Of a stretch of DNA of 64,000 nt, positions 46,803 through 58,028 are shown one piece after another. A program made the translations under genes and the position numbers. Numbering within the stretch: the stretch's first letter is position 1; every line of letters begins with the position of its first letter. The notes under the pieces were generated by a model that saw nothing but the letters and a program-made list of their open reading frames with translations, was not told the origin of the DNA and searched no databases. Source of the DNA: Marinobacter salarius (GTDB lineage: Bacteria > Pseudomonadota > Gammaproteobacteria > Pseudomonadales > Oleiphilaceae); contig CP007152.1 of NCBI GenBank assembly GCA_000831005.1, forward strand, positions 2,914,001 to 2,978,000, in the 5' to 3' direction.

Positions 46803-47203
46803 GTTCCGGATTCCGAAGTGCGGGAAATGTAGAAAGTGTGTAAAGAGTATAGAGACAGAAACTGCCGTTGAAGGTTCCGATTATGTCACCGCCACCGTCA
46901 GGTTTCATTTCCTTCCGGTAATGGTAAGGATTTGCGGGCAGCCTGCCCACCTTGTGCTAGTCTCAATTTCAGCGTGTCGGTTAACCGAACAGGTTCCGGC
47001 GTGTATTGCATGCATGAACTAGAGTAAACGCTCTAATTAAAACAAGAACTTACAGAGTAAATACTCTAAAAAAAATCGATACATGAGTGTTGCAATTAAG
47101 TACAATGCCGGCGTGCATCGGCGGTATAAGACTTTGGTCTAATACTCTCGATGACAACAAAGGAAAAAGACAACAACTGAGCAACAAGCAGGGTGGACTA
47201 TCA
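46803..47203. other. 400-bp regulatory gap before the fatty acyl-CoA reductase
   Basis: This AT-rich stretch separates the divergent small protein and reductase. It holds two related palindromes (listed separately) and a good Shine-Dalgarno (GGTGGA) before ATG 47204. No gene was seen. Confidence 0.6.
47021..47067. promoter_or_regulatory. Paired palindromic operator AGAGT-N4-ACTCT
   Basis: AGAGTAAACGCTCT (47021-47034) and AGAGTAAATACTCT (47054-47067) are two copies of one 14-bp palindrome, 33 bp apart (about three helical turns). The second is perfect; the first has one mismatch. The spacing on one face of the helix suggests a cooperative dimer-binding repressor, TetR-like in size. They sit 137-183 bp before the reductase ATG. 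Confidence 0.6.
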
Positions 47204-49188
47204 ATGAATTACTTTCTGACGGGTGGCACCGGATTTATCGGCCGTTTTCTCGTTGAAAAACTGCTGGCTCGCGGTGGCACAGTGCATGTTCTGGTGCGCG
47301 AGCAATCACAGGAAAAACTGGACACGTTGAGGGAGCGCTGGGGCGCGGATGAGTCCAGGGTGAAAGCAGTGATCGGCGACCTTACCAGCCCGAACCTGGC
47401 ATCGATGCCAAGACGATGAAATCGCTCAAGGGTAACGTTGATCATTTCTTCCACCTTGCTGCGGTGTATGACATGGGGGCGGACGAAAAGTCCCAGCAGG
47501 CCACGAACATCGAGGGCACCCACAGTGCCGTCAATGCGGCAGCCGCTATGGAAGCCGGTTGCTTCCATCATGTTTCCTCCATCGCGGCGGCTGGCCTGTT
47601 CAAGGGCACCTTCCGCGAGGATATGTTCGAGGAGGCGGAAAAGCTCGACCATCCCTACCTGCTGACCAAGCACGAATCTGAAAAGGTGGTTCGCGAGAGT
47701 TGCACCGTTCCGTTCCGGATTTACCGCCCTGGTATGGTGGTTGGTCACTCAAAGACCGGTGAGATGGACAAGGTCGACGGGCCCTATTACTTCTTCAAGA
47801 TGATCCAGAAAATCCGCCACGCACTGCCCCAGTGGGTGCCGACGATCGGCATCGAGGGCGGGCGCCTGAACATCGTGCCGGTGGATTTCGTGGTGAACGC
47901 CATGGACCACATCGCGCACCTGAAAGGGGAGGACGGTAACTGCTTCCATCTGGTGGATTCCGATCCGTACAAAGTGGGCGAGATTCTCAATATTTTCTCC
48001 GAAGCCGGTCATGCTCCCCGTATGGCGATGCGGATCGACTCGCGCATGTTCGGGTTTGTGCCGCCGTTTATCCGCCAGAGCCTGAAGAATCTGCCGCCCG
48101 TTAAGCGTCTGACTACCGCATTGCTGGACGACATGGGCATTCCGCCTTCGGTGTTGTCGTTTATCAATTATCCCACACGGTTTGACGCCCGTGAGACAGA
48201 AAGAGTCCTCAAGGACACCGGTATCGTCGTGCCGCGCCTGGAAAGCTATGCAGCGGTTCTGTGGGACTTCTGGGAGCGTAACCTGGACCCTGACCTGTTC
48301 AAGGACCGCACCCTACGTGGCACCGTGGAAGGAAAGGTCTGTGTGATCACCGGAGGTACCTCGGGCATCGGCCTGGCGACGGCAGAAAAACTGGCGGATG
48401 CCGGCGCTATCCTGGTGATTGGTGCCCGCAAGAAAGAACGCCTGATGGAAGTGGCTGCGGACTTGGAAGCCCGTGGTGGCAACGTTCATGCCTACCAGTG
48501 CGACTTTGCCGACATGGATGACTGTGATCGATTCGTAAAAACGGTACTGGACAATCACGGCCATGTGGACGTGTTGGTCAATAATGCGGGCCGTTCGATC
48601 CGTCGCTCGCTGGCGCTCTCGTTCGATCGCTTCCACGATTTCGAGCGTACCATGCAGCTGAACTACTTCGGTTCCGTTCGCCTGATCATGGGGTTTGCAC
48701 CGGCTATGCTGGAACGCCGTCGCGGCCACGTGGTCAATATTTCGTCCATTGGTGTATTGACCAACGCGCCCCGTTTCTCGGCCTATGTCGCGTCCAAGTC
48801 AGCGCTGGATACCTTCAGCCGTTGTGCGGCGGCGGAGTGGTCGGATCGCAACGTGACCTTCACCACCATCAACATGCCGTTGGTGAAAACGCCGATGATC
48901 GCGCCCACCAAAATCTACGACTCGGTGCCCACGCTGACACCGGACGAAGCGGCGGAAATGGTGGCGGATGCCATTGTTTACCGTCCCAAGCGCATCGCCA
49001 CGCGTCTCGGCATTTTCGCCCAGGTCATGCAGGCGCTGGCGCCGAAGATGGGCGAGATCGTGATGAACACTGGTTACCGCATGTTCCCGGACTCTCCGGC
49101 CGCTGCCGGCAGCCGTTCCGGCGAGAAGCCGAAGGTGTCCTCCGAGCAGGTAGCCTTTGCGGCGATCATGCGGGGTATTTACTGGTAA
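47204..49188 (+). CDS. Fatty acyl-CoA/ACP reductase, two-domain SDR (frameshifted)
   Basis: Makes fatty alcohols for wax esters by reducing acyl-CoA or acyl-ACP through the aldehyde. The N-terminal extended SDR domain has GGTGFIGRFLVEKLL and HPYLLTKHE (YxxxK site); the C-terminal classical SDR has GGTSGIGLATAEKL, NNAGRS and YVASKSAL. Its sequence closely matches the roughly 661-residue Maqu_2507 of Marinobacter as I recall it. A missing G near 47405 turns NLGIDAKT into a stop; repaired, the 661 codons are continuous. It is the best genus marker here. It ends 17 bp before a strong terminator. Confidence 0.9.
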
Positions 49189-49204
49189 TAGCGTCCTGAA
49201 AACC

Positions 49205-49233
49205 AAAAAACCCCGCTTCGCGCGGGGTTTTTT
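49205..49233. terminator. Rho-independent terminator (bidirectional)
   Basis: CCCCGC-TTCGC-GCGGGG (49211-49227) is flanked by an A tract on the left and TTTTTT on the right, so it can stop the reductase transcript (plus) and the rnt transcript (minus). Confidence 0.9.
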
Positions 49234-49253
49234 GTGGCTGCTATTTGCGGTGG

Positions 49254-49909
49254 CTATTCGATGTCGTCCGGTACCGGCGGCGGTGGGAAGCCACCGATTT
49301 CGCGCCAGCGATTGACGATGCCACAGAACAGGTCGGCAGTTTTCTCAGCGTCATAGGCGGCCGAGTGCGCGTCCTTGTTGCTGAACGGTATGCCCGCCAG
49401 CTTGCAGGCTGGGCCAATACTGTATGGCCATAGGCCAGGCCAGCCAACGTTGCGGTGTCGAATGTGGAGAACGGATGAAACGGGTTGCGGCGGATGTCTG
49501 AGCGTAGGGCGGCGGCGAACACAAAGTTGTGATCGAAGGTGGCGTTGTGGCCAACGAGTACTGCCCGTTTGCAATCGTGGGCTTTGACGGCCTTGCGGAT
49601 GGGCCCGAAAATCTCGCTCATGCCTTCTCGCTCCGGAACCGCTTCCCGCTCCGGGTTCCACGGGTCGATACCAGTGAAGTCCAGCGCAGATTGCTCCAGG
49701 TTGGCGCCCTCAAACGGGTCGATCTGCTGCACGTGAGTTTCCGCCCGCTTTAACCAGCCGTCGTCATCCATTGTCAGTATGACCGCAGCAATTTCCAGCA
49801 GGGCATCCTTCTCAGGATTGAAACCACCGGTTTCCACATCCACCACAACCGGCAGAAAACCACGGAAGCGGCGGGACATGGGATGCGGTTCTTTATGTTC
49901 TTCAGTCAC
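49254..49909 (-). CDS. rnt: Ribonuclease T (frameshifted)
   Basis: DEDD-family 3'-5' exoribonuclease that trims tRNA and other stable RNA ends. PVVVDVETGGFNP carries the first DE pair, ILTMDDDG follows, GHNATFDHNF holds the central D, and after a shift near 49418 the frame continues with HSAAYDAEKTADLF, the final HxxxxD motif, ending in DDIE. About 218 residues. It heads the rnt-pyrC-motY order shared with Pseudomonas. Confidence 0.9.
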
Positions 49910-49989
49910 TTAAACTCCCGGAGTGTCTGGCCAGGGTTGCAGGCCTGGTAAAGGAACAATTAATAAGGAACGGTTGGTTAGATTGATGA

Positions 49990-51021
49990 TCAGGTAAGCC
50001 GCCATCTCAGGCTTTCGCCTGCCTTCAGAGGTACGATGGTCCCGTCAGCCAGTGGCAACTCGTCGGGCATGTCCCAGGATTCTTTCACCAGCGTGATGGT
50101 ATCGCTGTTTCTGGGAAGGCCGTAGAAGTCAGCACCATTGAAGCTGGCAAAGGCTTCCAGTTTATCCAGCACGCCAAGGTCTTCGAAAATCTCCGCATAC
50201 AGGGGCATGGCACTGAACGCCGAGTAGCAACCGGCGCAGCCACAGGCTGTTTCCTTTTTGTCTTTCGAGTGCGGCGCTGAATCCGTTCCCAGGAAAAAAC
50301 GACGGTCCCCGCTGACTACGGCATCCCGCAATGCCTGTTGGTGCCGGTTGCGTTTGAGGATGGGCAGACAATACAGGTGAGGGCGAATGCCGCCGACCAG
50401 CATGTGGTTGCGGTTGTACATCAGGTGTTGCGGCGTGATGGTGGCACCCAGGTTGTCACCGTCGTGGTCACGCACGAACTCGGCCGAATCGGCGGTGGTG
50501 ATGTGCTCCAGAACCACCCGTAAATCCGGGAACGCTTCCATGGTTGGCGCCAGTACGCGCTTGAGGAAGATCTTTTCCCGGTCGAAGATGTCGATGTTTG
50601 CGTCGGTGACTTCGCCGTGGACCAGCAACAGCATGCCGCAGTCACTCATGGCCTCCAGTACCGGATAGATGTTGCGGATGTCAGTCACACCCGACGCGGA
50701 GTTGGTGGTGGCGCCGGCCGGATACAGTTTCGCGGCAACCACGCCCGCAGCCTTGGCATCCCTGATTTGCGCAGGCGTAGTGCTTTCTGTGAGGTACAGC
50801 GTCATCAGCGGATCAAACCCGGTTTTGCCGGCTGCGGCCAGTATCCTGCTACGGTAAGCCATGGCCTGTTCGGCGTCTGTCACCGGTGGCGCGAGGTTCG
50901 GCATGATGATAGCGCGGCCAAAGCAGCGGGCCGTGGCGGGTACGACGTCCTTGAGAATATCGCCGTCCCGCACGTGGAGGTGCCAGTCGTCAGGACGGGT
51001 GATGATCAGTTGTTCGGTCAT
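49990..51021 (-). CDS. pyrC: Dihydroorotase
   Basis: Third step of pyrimidine synthesis: cyclises carbamoyl aspartate to dihydroorotate. The 343-residue type II enzyme has [10 protein letters not shown] (zinc HxH), [10 protein letters not shown] with the carbamylated Lys, [16 protein letters not shown] and GTDSAPH. All are intact and unbroken, unlike many neighbours. It is divergent from motY, with their promoters in the 163-bp gap. Confidence 0.97.
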   Translation of the reverse strand: MTEQLIITRPDDWHLHVRDGDILKDVVPATARCFGRAIIMPNLAPPVTDAEQAMAYRSRILAAAGKTGFDPLMTLYLTESTTPAQIRDAKAAGVVAAKLYPAGATTNSASGVTDIRNIYPVLEAMSDCGMLLLVHGEVTDANIDIFDREKIFLKRVLAPTMEAFPDLRVVLEHITTADSAEFVRDHDGDNLGATITPQHLMYNRNHMLVGGIRPHLYCLPILKRNRHQQALRDAVVSGDRRFFLGTDSAPHSKDKKETACGCAGCYSAFSAMPLYAEIFEDLGVLDKLEAFASFNGADFYGLPRNSDTITLVKESWDMPDELPLADGTIVPLKAGESLRWRLT

Positions 51022-51122
51022 TTACGGTTCCGGGATGTGCTGGGGCCCGTCAAACGTGAACCCCTGAGAAATTCTGACGAAATTATATCAGAAGCCGACA
51101 GCGATTGTTTTGGTGGGTGTCC

Positions 51123-51149
51123 TAAAGAAAGATCCACTTTGGCCGTTAC
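51123..51149 (+). promoter_or_regulatory. Sigma-28 (FliA) promoter of motY
   Basis: TAAA (51123-51126), 15 bases, then GCCGTTAC (51142-51149) matches the flagellar sigma-28 consensus TAAA-N15-GCCGATAA with very few differences. Transcription would start near 51156, 28 bp before ATG 51184. Confidence 0.8.
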
Positions 51150-51183
51150 CAGGGTAGTGAATCTTTTCAGACGGATGGATGGT

Positions 51184-52105
51184 ATGGCACGAATTTCCGC
51201 CTTCCTGCGTGGTGCAGTGGTTTCCAGTGCGATCGGTGCACTAACGGCAGGTTCTGTTGCGGTGCAGGCCGCCACCTTTGGCGCAGGTATCGAGAACAGC
51301 CAATGGTACCTGTCGGAGTCCGTGTTCGAGTGTACTCTGGTACACCAGGTTCCGGGCTACGGTCGTGCTGTATTCCGCCACAAGGCGGGCGAGTCGTTGT
51401 CCTTCTTCCTCGAGTCGGAGACCCCGCTCATGCGCCCGGGTCAGGCTCAGTTGGTGATGGAAGCGCCGTCCTGGCGCCCGGGAACCGCCCCCCGTCCCTT
51501 GGTCGGGTAAATGTGGACGACAGTCGTCGACCAGTGATGCTCGAGTCACGTCTGGCCATGGTGCTTGTCCAGAGCCTGCTGGAGGGGATGGACCCAACGG
51601 TTACGCGTGAGTCCTGGTACGACGGCAGCCCGGTTCGGGTGAAAGTGTCCAACATTAACTTTGCGGGCCAGTTCTCTGGTTATCGAAGCTGCACCGCCGG
51701 CCTGTTGCCGGTCAACTACGATCAGATCAAGCGGTCCCGTATTTCCTTTGCCTCAGGCAGCACCAGCCTGTCCGAAGCTGACCGTCGGTTTCTCGACAAC
51801 ATTGTGATTTACATCCAGGCGGATTCCACGGTGGAGAGAGTGTTCGTGGATGGGCATACCGACAGCAGCGGTAGCCGTATCGACAATCGCGCGTTGTCCG
51901 AAGAGCGGGCCAATGCGGTGGCGGATTACCTGATCGGGCAGGGCATCGATGCCGATCTCGTGACCACCAGGCTCATGCGGACCAGTACCCGGTATCACGC
52001 CGCCCGGCAGACAATCGGCGCACTACAATTCGCCTTCAGCGCGAAGGCGAACGGCCTGACCTGCAACAAGCCAATGGCTACGAGGCTGCAACGCCAAATA
52101 CCTGA
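51184..52105 (+). CDS. motY: Sodium-type flagellar motor protein MotY (two frameshifts)
   Basis: Periplasmic T-ring protein that anchors the stator. A signal peptide (ending VQAATF) precedes the MotY-specific N domain (FGAGIENSQWYLSES, VPGYGRAVFRHKAGE) and an OmpA-like peptidoglycan-binding domain (ISFASGSTSLSEAD, VDGHTDSSGSR, LSEERANAVADYL). Bases are missing near 51510 and 51968; repaired, the end reads DQYPVSRRPADNRRTTIRLQREG and stops at 52105. ATG 51175 is an alternative start. The place beside pyrC and rnt is as in Pseudomonas. Confidence 0.9.
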
Positions 52106-52122
52106 CGTTGCGTGCGGTAATC

Positions 52123-53049
52123 TCAGTGGATGGCGTTGAGTACCTCGAGGTGAGCGTTGACACTCTCGGCCAGCGCCCTCAAATGATAGCCACCCTCCAG
52201 CGTCGAGATAACACGGTCGTTGGCATGGTCGCTGGCCACGCTGGTGATCATTTCCGTCAACCAGCGGTAATCCTCTACTTCCAGGTTCAGCTCCGCCATC
52301 GGGTCCAGTCGGTGGCCGTCAAAGCCGGCGGAGACTAGCACCAGTTGCGGGCGGAAGTCCTGCAGCCGTTTCAGCCACGCTGCTTCCACGATCTTCCGGT
52401 ACTCGTCTGCCGGAGTGCCTGCCTGGATGGGCGTATTGATGATGTTTTCCGCCTGGCGATGCACGTGGGAATGTGGGTAGAACGGATGCTGGAAACTGGA
52501 ACACATCAGGATGCGTTCATCACCGCCCACGATATCCACCGTGCCGTTGCCCTGGTGTACGTCAAAATCAATAATCGCTACCCGCTCCAACTGGTGAAAG
52601 TTCAACGCCCGCATGGCGGCCAGCGCGATGTTGTTGTAGAAGCAGAAGCCCATGGATTTACTGCGTTCGGCATGGTGCCCGGGTGGCCTGGCGCACACAA
52701 ACGCGTTGGTGAGCTGGCTGCTGAGCACCATATCGACCGCTTCAATGCTGGCGCCAGCGGCAAGTCGGGCGGCTCTCAGGGTGTCCGGCATCATGGCGGT
52801 ATCGGGGTCGGTATACACCCGTCCCCTGGTGGGCTGCATCAGATCAAGTTGGTTCAGATAGCGTTCGGGGTGCACGGTCTGCAACTGGTCCCGGGTGGCT
52901 TCGTCAGGTCGCACCCAGTCGAGATCTTGCCCCAGGCCGGTGTCGGCCAGGTAACTGGTGATGGCTGCCAGTCGCTCGGGGCACTCAGGGTGCTCCGCCC
53001 CCATATTGTGTTTCATGCAGTCGTCGTGAGAGAAGAATCCCGTTGTCAT
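52123..53049 (-). CDS. Histone deacetylase/AcuC-family deacylase
   Basis: Zinc-dependent deacylase of 308 residues. PPGHHAERSKSMGFCFYNN carries the HH dyad, IIDFDVHQGNGTVD the zinc Asp/His, and VSAGFDGHRLDP the second Asp. Bacterial members act on acetylpolyamines, acetylated enzymes or aryl acids. The neighbouring gene at 53222 is a Pat-type protein acetyltransferase, so reversible protein acetylation is a reasonable link. GTG 53064 is possible, but ATG 53049 is favoured. Confidence 0.88.
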   Translation of the reverse strand: MTTGFFSHDDCMKHNMGAEHPECPERLAAITSYLADTGLGQDLDWVRPDEATRDQLQTVHPERYLNQLDLMQPTRGRVYTDPDTAMMPDTLRAARLAAGASIEAVDMVLSSQLTNAFVCARPPGHHAERSKSMGFCFYNNIALAAMRALNFHQLERVAIIDFDVHQGNGTVDIVGGDERILMCSSFQHPFYPHSHVHRQAENIINTPIQAGTPADEYRKIVEAAWLKRLQDFRPQLVLVSAGFDGHRLDPMAELNLEVEDYRWLTEMITSVASDHANDRVISTLEGGYHLRALAESVNAHLEVLNAIH

Positions 53050-53221
53050 ACTGGTCCCGAACACTCTGGTTGTGCTTGTATTTTGTCCGATATTATCAGG
53101 GATAGACCGGGCTTTCTGCGTTTCTTTGGTCTTATGGCGGAGATAGCCGTTTTACATCGTCAGGCAAGCGCCTAAGATAAGGTGTACACACGCCCGGTCG
53201 ACTCGAATCAAGGAGTGAAAC

Positions 53222-55965
53222 TTGAGCACCCGTTATCTGGAAAGCCTTTTCAACCCGTCTTCTATTGTGGTGATCGGCGCCTCGGAACGGGCAGACAACC
53301 TCGGTGGCATGGTTCTGCGGAACCTACTCGGTGGTGGTTATCCCGGCCAGTTGATGGTGGTTAACCAGAACGATTACGACAACGTCCACGGCGTACCCTG
53401 CGTCAAGAAAGTATCCCGCATGGGGTTCAGCCCCGATCTGGCGATTATCTGTACCCCTCCGGATACCGTGCCGAAGATGATCAAGCGACTGGGCGAGGCA
53501 GGCGTCCGCACGGCTATTGTGATGACCGGCGGCATGTCCAGGAGCCACAGTAAAACCGGTCAGCCATTAATGTATTCGGTTCGCGATGCTGCGCGGGAGA
53601 CCGGCATACGCGTGCTTGGCCCCAATACTATTGGGCTGATGGTGCCAGCCCGCAGCCTGAACGCCACCTACGCCCACATGGGCGCCATTCCCGGCAAGGT
53701 GGCGTTCGTGGGCCAGTCCGGCACCATCGCCAGTTCGGTAATCGACTGGGCGTTCGCCCGGGGTGTGGGTTTCTCATACTTCCTGACACTGGGCGATGGG
53801 ATGGATATCGATCACGACGACCTGATTGATTATCTGGCCCAGGACAGCCAGACCCGAGCAATATTGCTGCACATTGAGAATATTCCCAATCCACGCCGCT
53901 TCATGTCCGCCGTACGTGTGGCTTCCCGCACCAAGCCGGTGATTGCCGTGAAAAGCGGCCGTGTGCCGGAATCGGAATGGTTCCCCCACGAGCTGCCCGC
54001 CGGGCTGACCCAGAGTGACCCCATATACGATGCTATGTTGCAGCGTGCCGGTGTGCTGCGAGTGGATGGGTTGGGGCAGATGTTTGATGCGCTGGAAACG
54101 CTGACACGAATGCGTCCCCTGCGGCGGGAAACACTGGCCATTATGGCCAACGGCGTTGGCCCTGGCGTACTGGCGGTAGACCGGTTGGCGTATCTGGGTG
54201 GTGAACTGGCAAAGCTGTCGGGCAAGTCGATTGATTCACTGGCGGAACTGCTGCCACCGTACTGGACCCGAAAGAATCCTATCGACCTCGGTTACGCCGC
54301 CTCACCGGAGCTCTACGCCAAAGCAATCAAGATTCTTGCCAAAGACCCGGAAGTGCCAATGTTCTCGTGATGTACGCGCCCAGCCTGACCGAGGACAGCC
54401 TGCGGATTGCCGATGCGGTGGTGCAGGCTACCAAGGGCACGCGCTTGAACGTCTTCACCTGCTGGTTGGGGCAAAGTACGGTGCTGGATGCCCGCGATGA
54501 GTTTTATCGGGCGGGCTTACCGTCGTTCTTCAACCCTGAGAAGGCCGTTATGGCGTTCATGCAGCACGTGCGACACCAACGTGTGCAACGGTTGCTGACC
54601 GAAACGCCGGAGTCCTTTACCGACCACCTGGCCGACCATACCCAAACACGGCGTATCGTCGTGAATGCCATTCGCTCTGGTCGGGCGCATCTGTCCAACC
54701 AGGAAGCCCGCGACGTGATCCGGAATTACGGCATTAATGCCGTCGAGACCATGTATTGCGACGATATGGAGGAAGTGCTGGAGGTCTTCGCCGTGGAACG
54801 TCGTCCGGTGGACATCACGCTGATCCATGAACAGGCCTGTCATCCGCTTGTGGAGCTCAGCCCCGGACAGCGCCGTTACAAGGGCACGGTTCAGAAACTG
54901 AACAGTGAGGGGGCGATTATGGATTCCTGTCGCTTCCTGATGGACGAATACCAGAAACATTACCCTGACAGCGGTTTTCTGGGTTTTGCGGTGCAACGTT
55001 CCTACCAGCACGTCGGTGGCATCGAGTTCAGTGTGGGGATCACCCGGGACAAGTTGTTTGGGCCGCTGGTAGTCTGCGGCGCCTCGGGGGCGCATATCAA
55101 CGTAATGACGGATCGACAGATTGCGTTGCCGCCGTTGAATATGGTGCTGGCCAGGGAGCTATTGCGGCGTACCTACATGTACAAGTTGCTGAAAGAACAC
55201 AGCCTGAAGCCCGAGGAGGACATTCGCGCGGTCTCGGAAACCCTGGTGACTCTGTCCCAGATTGTGATCGATATTCCGGAGATTCGCGGGCTGGAGATCT
55301 CACCGCTGTTGTTCAACGACCAGGGCACGGTTGCGGTGAACGTGGCGATCGACCTGGCGGACAAGCCGGGGCGGCCGATTATCCAGCCGTACCCAAGGGA
55401 GCTGGAGGAGTGGATCGTGCTGCCGAAGTCCGGGCGCCGTGTCATCATTCGCCCGGTGCTGGCGGAAGACGAACCGGCGCACCGTGCGTTTCATGAACTC
55501 CAGTCCCCGGAGTCCATCCGTTACCGTTTTTTCCAGTACCGCAAGCACTTCTCCCGTGAAGACGTGGCCCAAATGGTGCAAATCGACTACGACCGGGAAA
55601 TGGTCTTTATTGCCAATGCGCCAAGGGAGGACGGCGAGGGGGAGGAGACCCTGGGAACGGTGCGAACCTGGACCGATGCCGACAACCTGCGCTGTGAGTT
55701 CGCGGTGATGGTGCACGACAGGATGAAAGGCGAGGGACTGGGTGTGGCCCTGATGCAGAAGATGATCGACTATTGCCGTGCCAAGGGCACGGTGGAGATG
55801 GTGGGTGATGTGTTACCGGACAATCGTCCGATGCTGCAACTGGCTGAGCATCTGGGCTTCGAGATCCACTACAACACGGAAGAGGAAGTAATGGACCTGA
55901 CGCTGGTACTGAACGAGCCGGAGAAGGATTGGCAGCGGGAACGCCTGGAACAGACGTCCCACTGA
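53222..55965 (+). CDS. Acyl-CoA synthetase (NDP-forming)-like/GNAT fusion, Pat/PatZ type (frameshifted)
   Basis: Large protein acetyltransferase of about 914 residues. It begins at TTG 53222 behind AAGGAG. The N-terminal CoA-binding fold (VVIGASERADNLGGMVLRNLL) and the synthetase-like ligase domain are followed by an ATP-grasp region (about 54880-55400) and a C-terminal GNAT domain (EDEPAHRAFHELQSPESIRYRFF, MKGEGLGVALMQKMIDYC). One base is lost near 54365 (VPMVLVMYAPS expected). Such proteins acetylate acetyl-CoA synthetase and others. It faces away from the deacylase gene. Confidence 0.88.
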
Positions 55966-55975
55966 ATATCCAGGT

Positions 55976-56903
55976 TCAGCTTTCTTCCACAATCGCGGAA
56001 CGGTCTTCGCCGCCCAGGGCTTCCAGCAGGCCAGGAATCAGCCTGGCCAACTCCAGGGTCATCAGTGAAAATGCGGCGTCGAAGCGTGCTGCGGCGTCAT
56101 CCGCATCCACATCGTCCAGCTTTTCCTGCAGGGTGTCGCCGAATTTCAGGCGACGGATGCCCAGTTCCTCGTCCAGCACGAATGACAGGTTGTCGTCCCA
56201 GGTGACAGACAGCTTGGTCACCTGCATGCCGGCGTCCAGATGACTGCGGATTTCATCACCCTGAAGATCCAGCCTTTGCAGCGCACCACGCCACCGTCTT
56301 CGGATGTGTCTTTCAGTTCGCACTCGGTGCCCAGCTCGATGCTCACGGGTAGATCAATGGACTCGTTCAACCAGCCGGTGAAGGTGAAGGCGGGTGCCTG
56401 CTCCACGGCTGGCGGGCGAACGGGCAGGGAACCCAGGCTTTTGCGAAGTGTTGAGGCGAGATCTTCCGCCTGTTTGGAGGAGCCCGCGTCAACAACCAGT
56501 ACACCGTCTGCCGGTGCCAGATAGGCGTAGCAGCGACGGTTCTTGGAAAATGCCCGGGGCAGCATTTCCAGCGTCACTTCTTCTTTCAGTTCGTCCTTTT
56601 CCTTGCGTCGCACCTTTCGGTGTTGTTCCGCTTCAATCATTTCAGCCTTCTCGTCCACCAGTTCCTTGATGACGGAGGCGGGCAGCAGCTTCTCTTCCTT
56701 GCGCAGGGCAATCAGGTGATAGCCGCCGGCGCTATGAACCAGCAGATCGCTGTGCTTACCCATGGGCGATACCCAGCCTGGCGTGAGGTTTCCTGGGGAC
56801 CACAGGGTTTGAAGGCGTCTTCCTGGAGTTTTTCTTCCAGGGCTTCGGCGGTTATTTCGAATGGCTTGGTAAAACGGAATACGCGGGCATTACGAAACCA
56901 CAT
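55976..56903 (-). CDS. rdgC: Recombination-associated protein RdgC (two frameshifts)
   Basis: Ring-forming DNA-binding protein that restrains RecA. MWFRNARVFRFTKPF is the family start; after a shift near 56780 it runs PMGKHSDLLVHSAGGYHLIALRKEEKLLPASVIKE and FSKNRRCYAYL, and after a second near 56270 continues LDLQGDEIRSHLDAGMQVTKL to 55976. Together about 308 residues, the normal length. The fold, N to C, is intact apart from the two shifts. Confidence 0.9.
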
Positions 56904-56961
56904 GGTCCGGATCCTTGTTGGTTATTCGATGATGGTGAGAGTCTGAAAAGGGTGGGGATGA

Positions 56962-56985
56962 TACGGCCACGGGTCCGTGGCCGTA
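56962..56985. other. Palindrome upstream of rdgC
   Basis: TACGGCCACGG (56962-56972) and CCGTGGCCGTA (56975-56985) form an 11-bp perfect inverted repeat with a 2-base centre. It lies between the DUF2788 stop and the rdgC start. There is no T tract, so it may be an operator or an attenuator-like hairpin; not assigned. Confidence 0.5.
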
Positions 56986-57018
56986 AAGTGACAATGCTGA
57001 AAACCTCATCTTGGGCAG

Positions 57019-57219
57019 TTAGAGATTCATAATCTCCACCATCACGGTCTTGATGATGAACCCCACCACGCCAGCACCGAGTATGGTGAACAAAATGATG
57101 GTGCCAAACCGCCCGGCCTGGGACTTTTTGGCCAGATCCCACACGATGAATCCCATCCAGACGATCAGGCCTGTGAGAAAGACCAGCATGGCGAGCTGGG
57201 AAAAAACGGCTTCACTCAT
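57019..57219 (-). CDS. DUF2788-family small membrane protein
   Basis: A 66-residue protein with two TM helices (LAMLVFLTGLIVWMGFIVW and TIILFTILGAGVVGFIIK) and the linker DLAKKSQAGRFG typical of DUF2788. Function unknown. It lies 26 bp downstream of yaaA on the same strand, so it probably ends that transcript. Confidence 0.85.
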   Translation of the reverse strand: MSEAVFSQLAMLVFLTGLIVWMGFIVWDLAKKSQAGRFGTIILFTILGAGVVGFIIKTVMVEIMNL

Positions 57220-57245
57220 TAATGTCTCCGGATTCAGTGAACGGT

Positions 57246-58016
57246 TTACGGCTTATCCCGTAGGAATACCCAGCTGTCCGCATCGGACTGCTCTTCGCTG
57301 AACCGGTAACCTTCCAGGTCAAAGCCTTTCAGGTCACTGGCCTGGGTGATGTTGTTCTGGATGGCGTAGCGACACATCAGGCCCCGGGCCTTTTTGGCGT
57401 AAAAACTGATCATCTTGTACTGGCCGTTTTTCCAGTCCTTGAACTGCGGTGTAACCAGGCGACCTTCAAGGTCCTTTTTGCGAACGCTCTTGAAGTATTC
57501 GTTAGAGGCCAGGTTTACCAGCACGCCATCATCAGCCTTCAACAAGCGGTTAAGCTCATCGGTGACCTTGCTGCCCCAGAATGCGTACAGATCCTTGCCC
57601 CGGCGGTTCTCGAACTTGGTGCCCATCTCCAGACGATAGGGTTGCATCAGGTCCAGCGGCTTGAGCACACCGTAGAGGCCGGACAGAATTCTCAGCCGCT
57701 TCTGGGCAATCTCGAATTCTTTCTCGCTGAAGCGTTCCGCATCCAGGCCGGTGTATACATCACCCTTGAAGGCAAGCACCGCCTGGCGGGCGTTATCCGG
57801 TGTGAAGGGGGTGTGCCAGGTGCGAAAGCGTTCAGCATTGAGCTGGCCGAGCTTGTCGCTGATCCCCATCAGGTTACTGATGTCATGGGGTTCCAGGTCT
57901 TTAAGCTGGTCTATCAGTTCACAGGCATCCTCGAGAAAGTCCGGCTGGGTTGTCTTTTGGGTCGCCAGCGGGCTCTCGTAGTCCAGTGTCTTGGCGGGGG
58001 ATATCACCATCAACAT
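57246..58016 (-). CDS. yaaA: Peroxide stress protein YaaA
   Basis: DUF328 protein that limits iron-driven DNA and protein damage during peroxide stress. [17 protein letters not shown] is the family start; [15 protein letters not shown] and [24 protein letters not shown] form the core, and [13 protein letters not shown] the C-terminal part. Length of 256 is complete. Confidence 0.94.
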   Translation of the reverse strand: MLMVISPAKTLDYESPLATQKTTQPDFLEDACELIDQLKDLEPHDISNLMGISDKLGQLNAERFRTWHTPFTPDNARQAVLAFKGDVYTGLDAERFSEKEFEIAQKRLRILSGLYGVLKPLDLMQPYRLEMGTKFENRRGKDLYAFWGSKVTDELNRLLKADDGVLVNLASNEYFKSVRKKDLEGRLVTPQFKDWKNGQYKMISFYAKKARGLMCRYAIQNNITQASDLKGFDLEGYRFSEEQSDADSWVFLRDKP

Positions 58017-58028
58017 GTCGGGCTGTCC

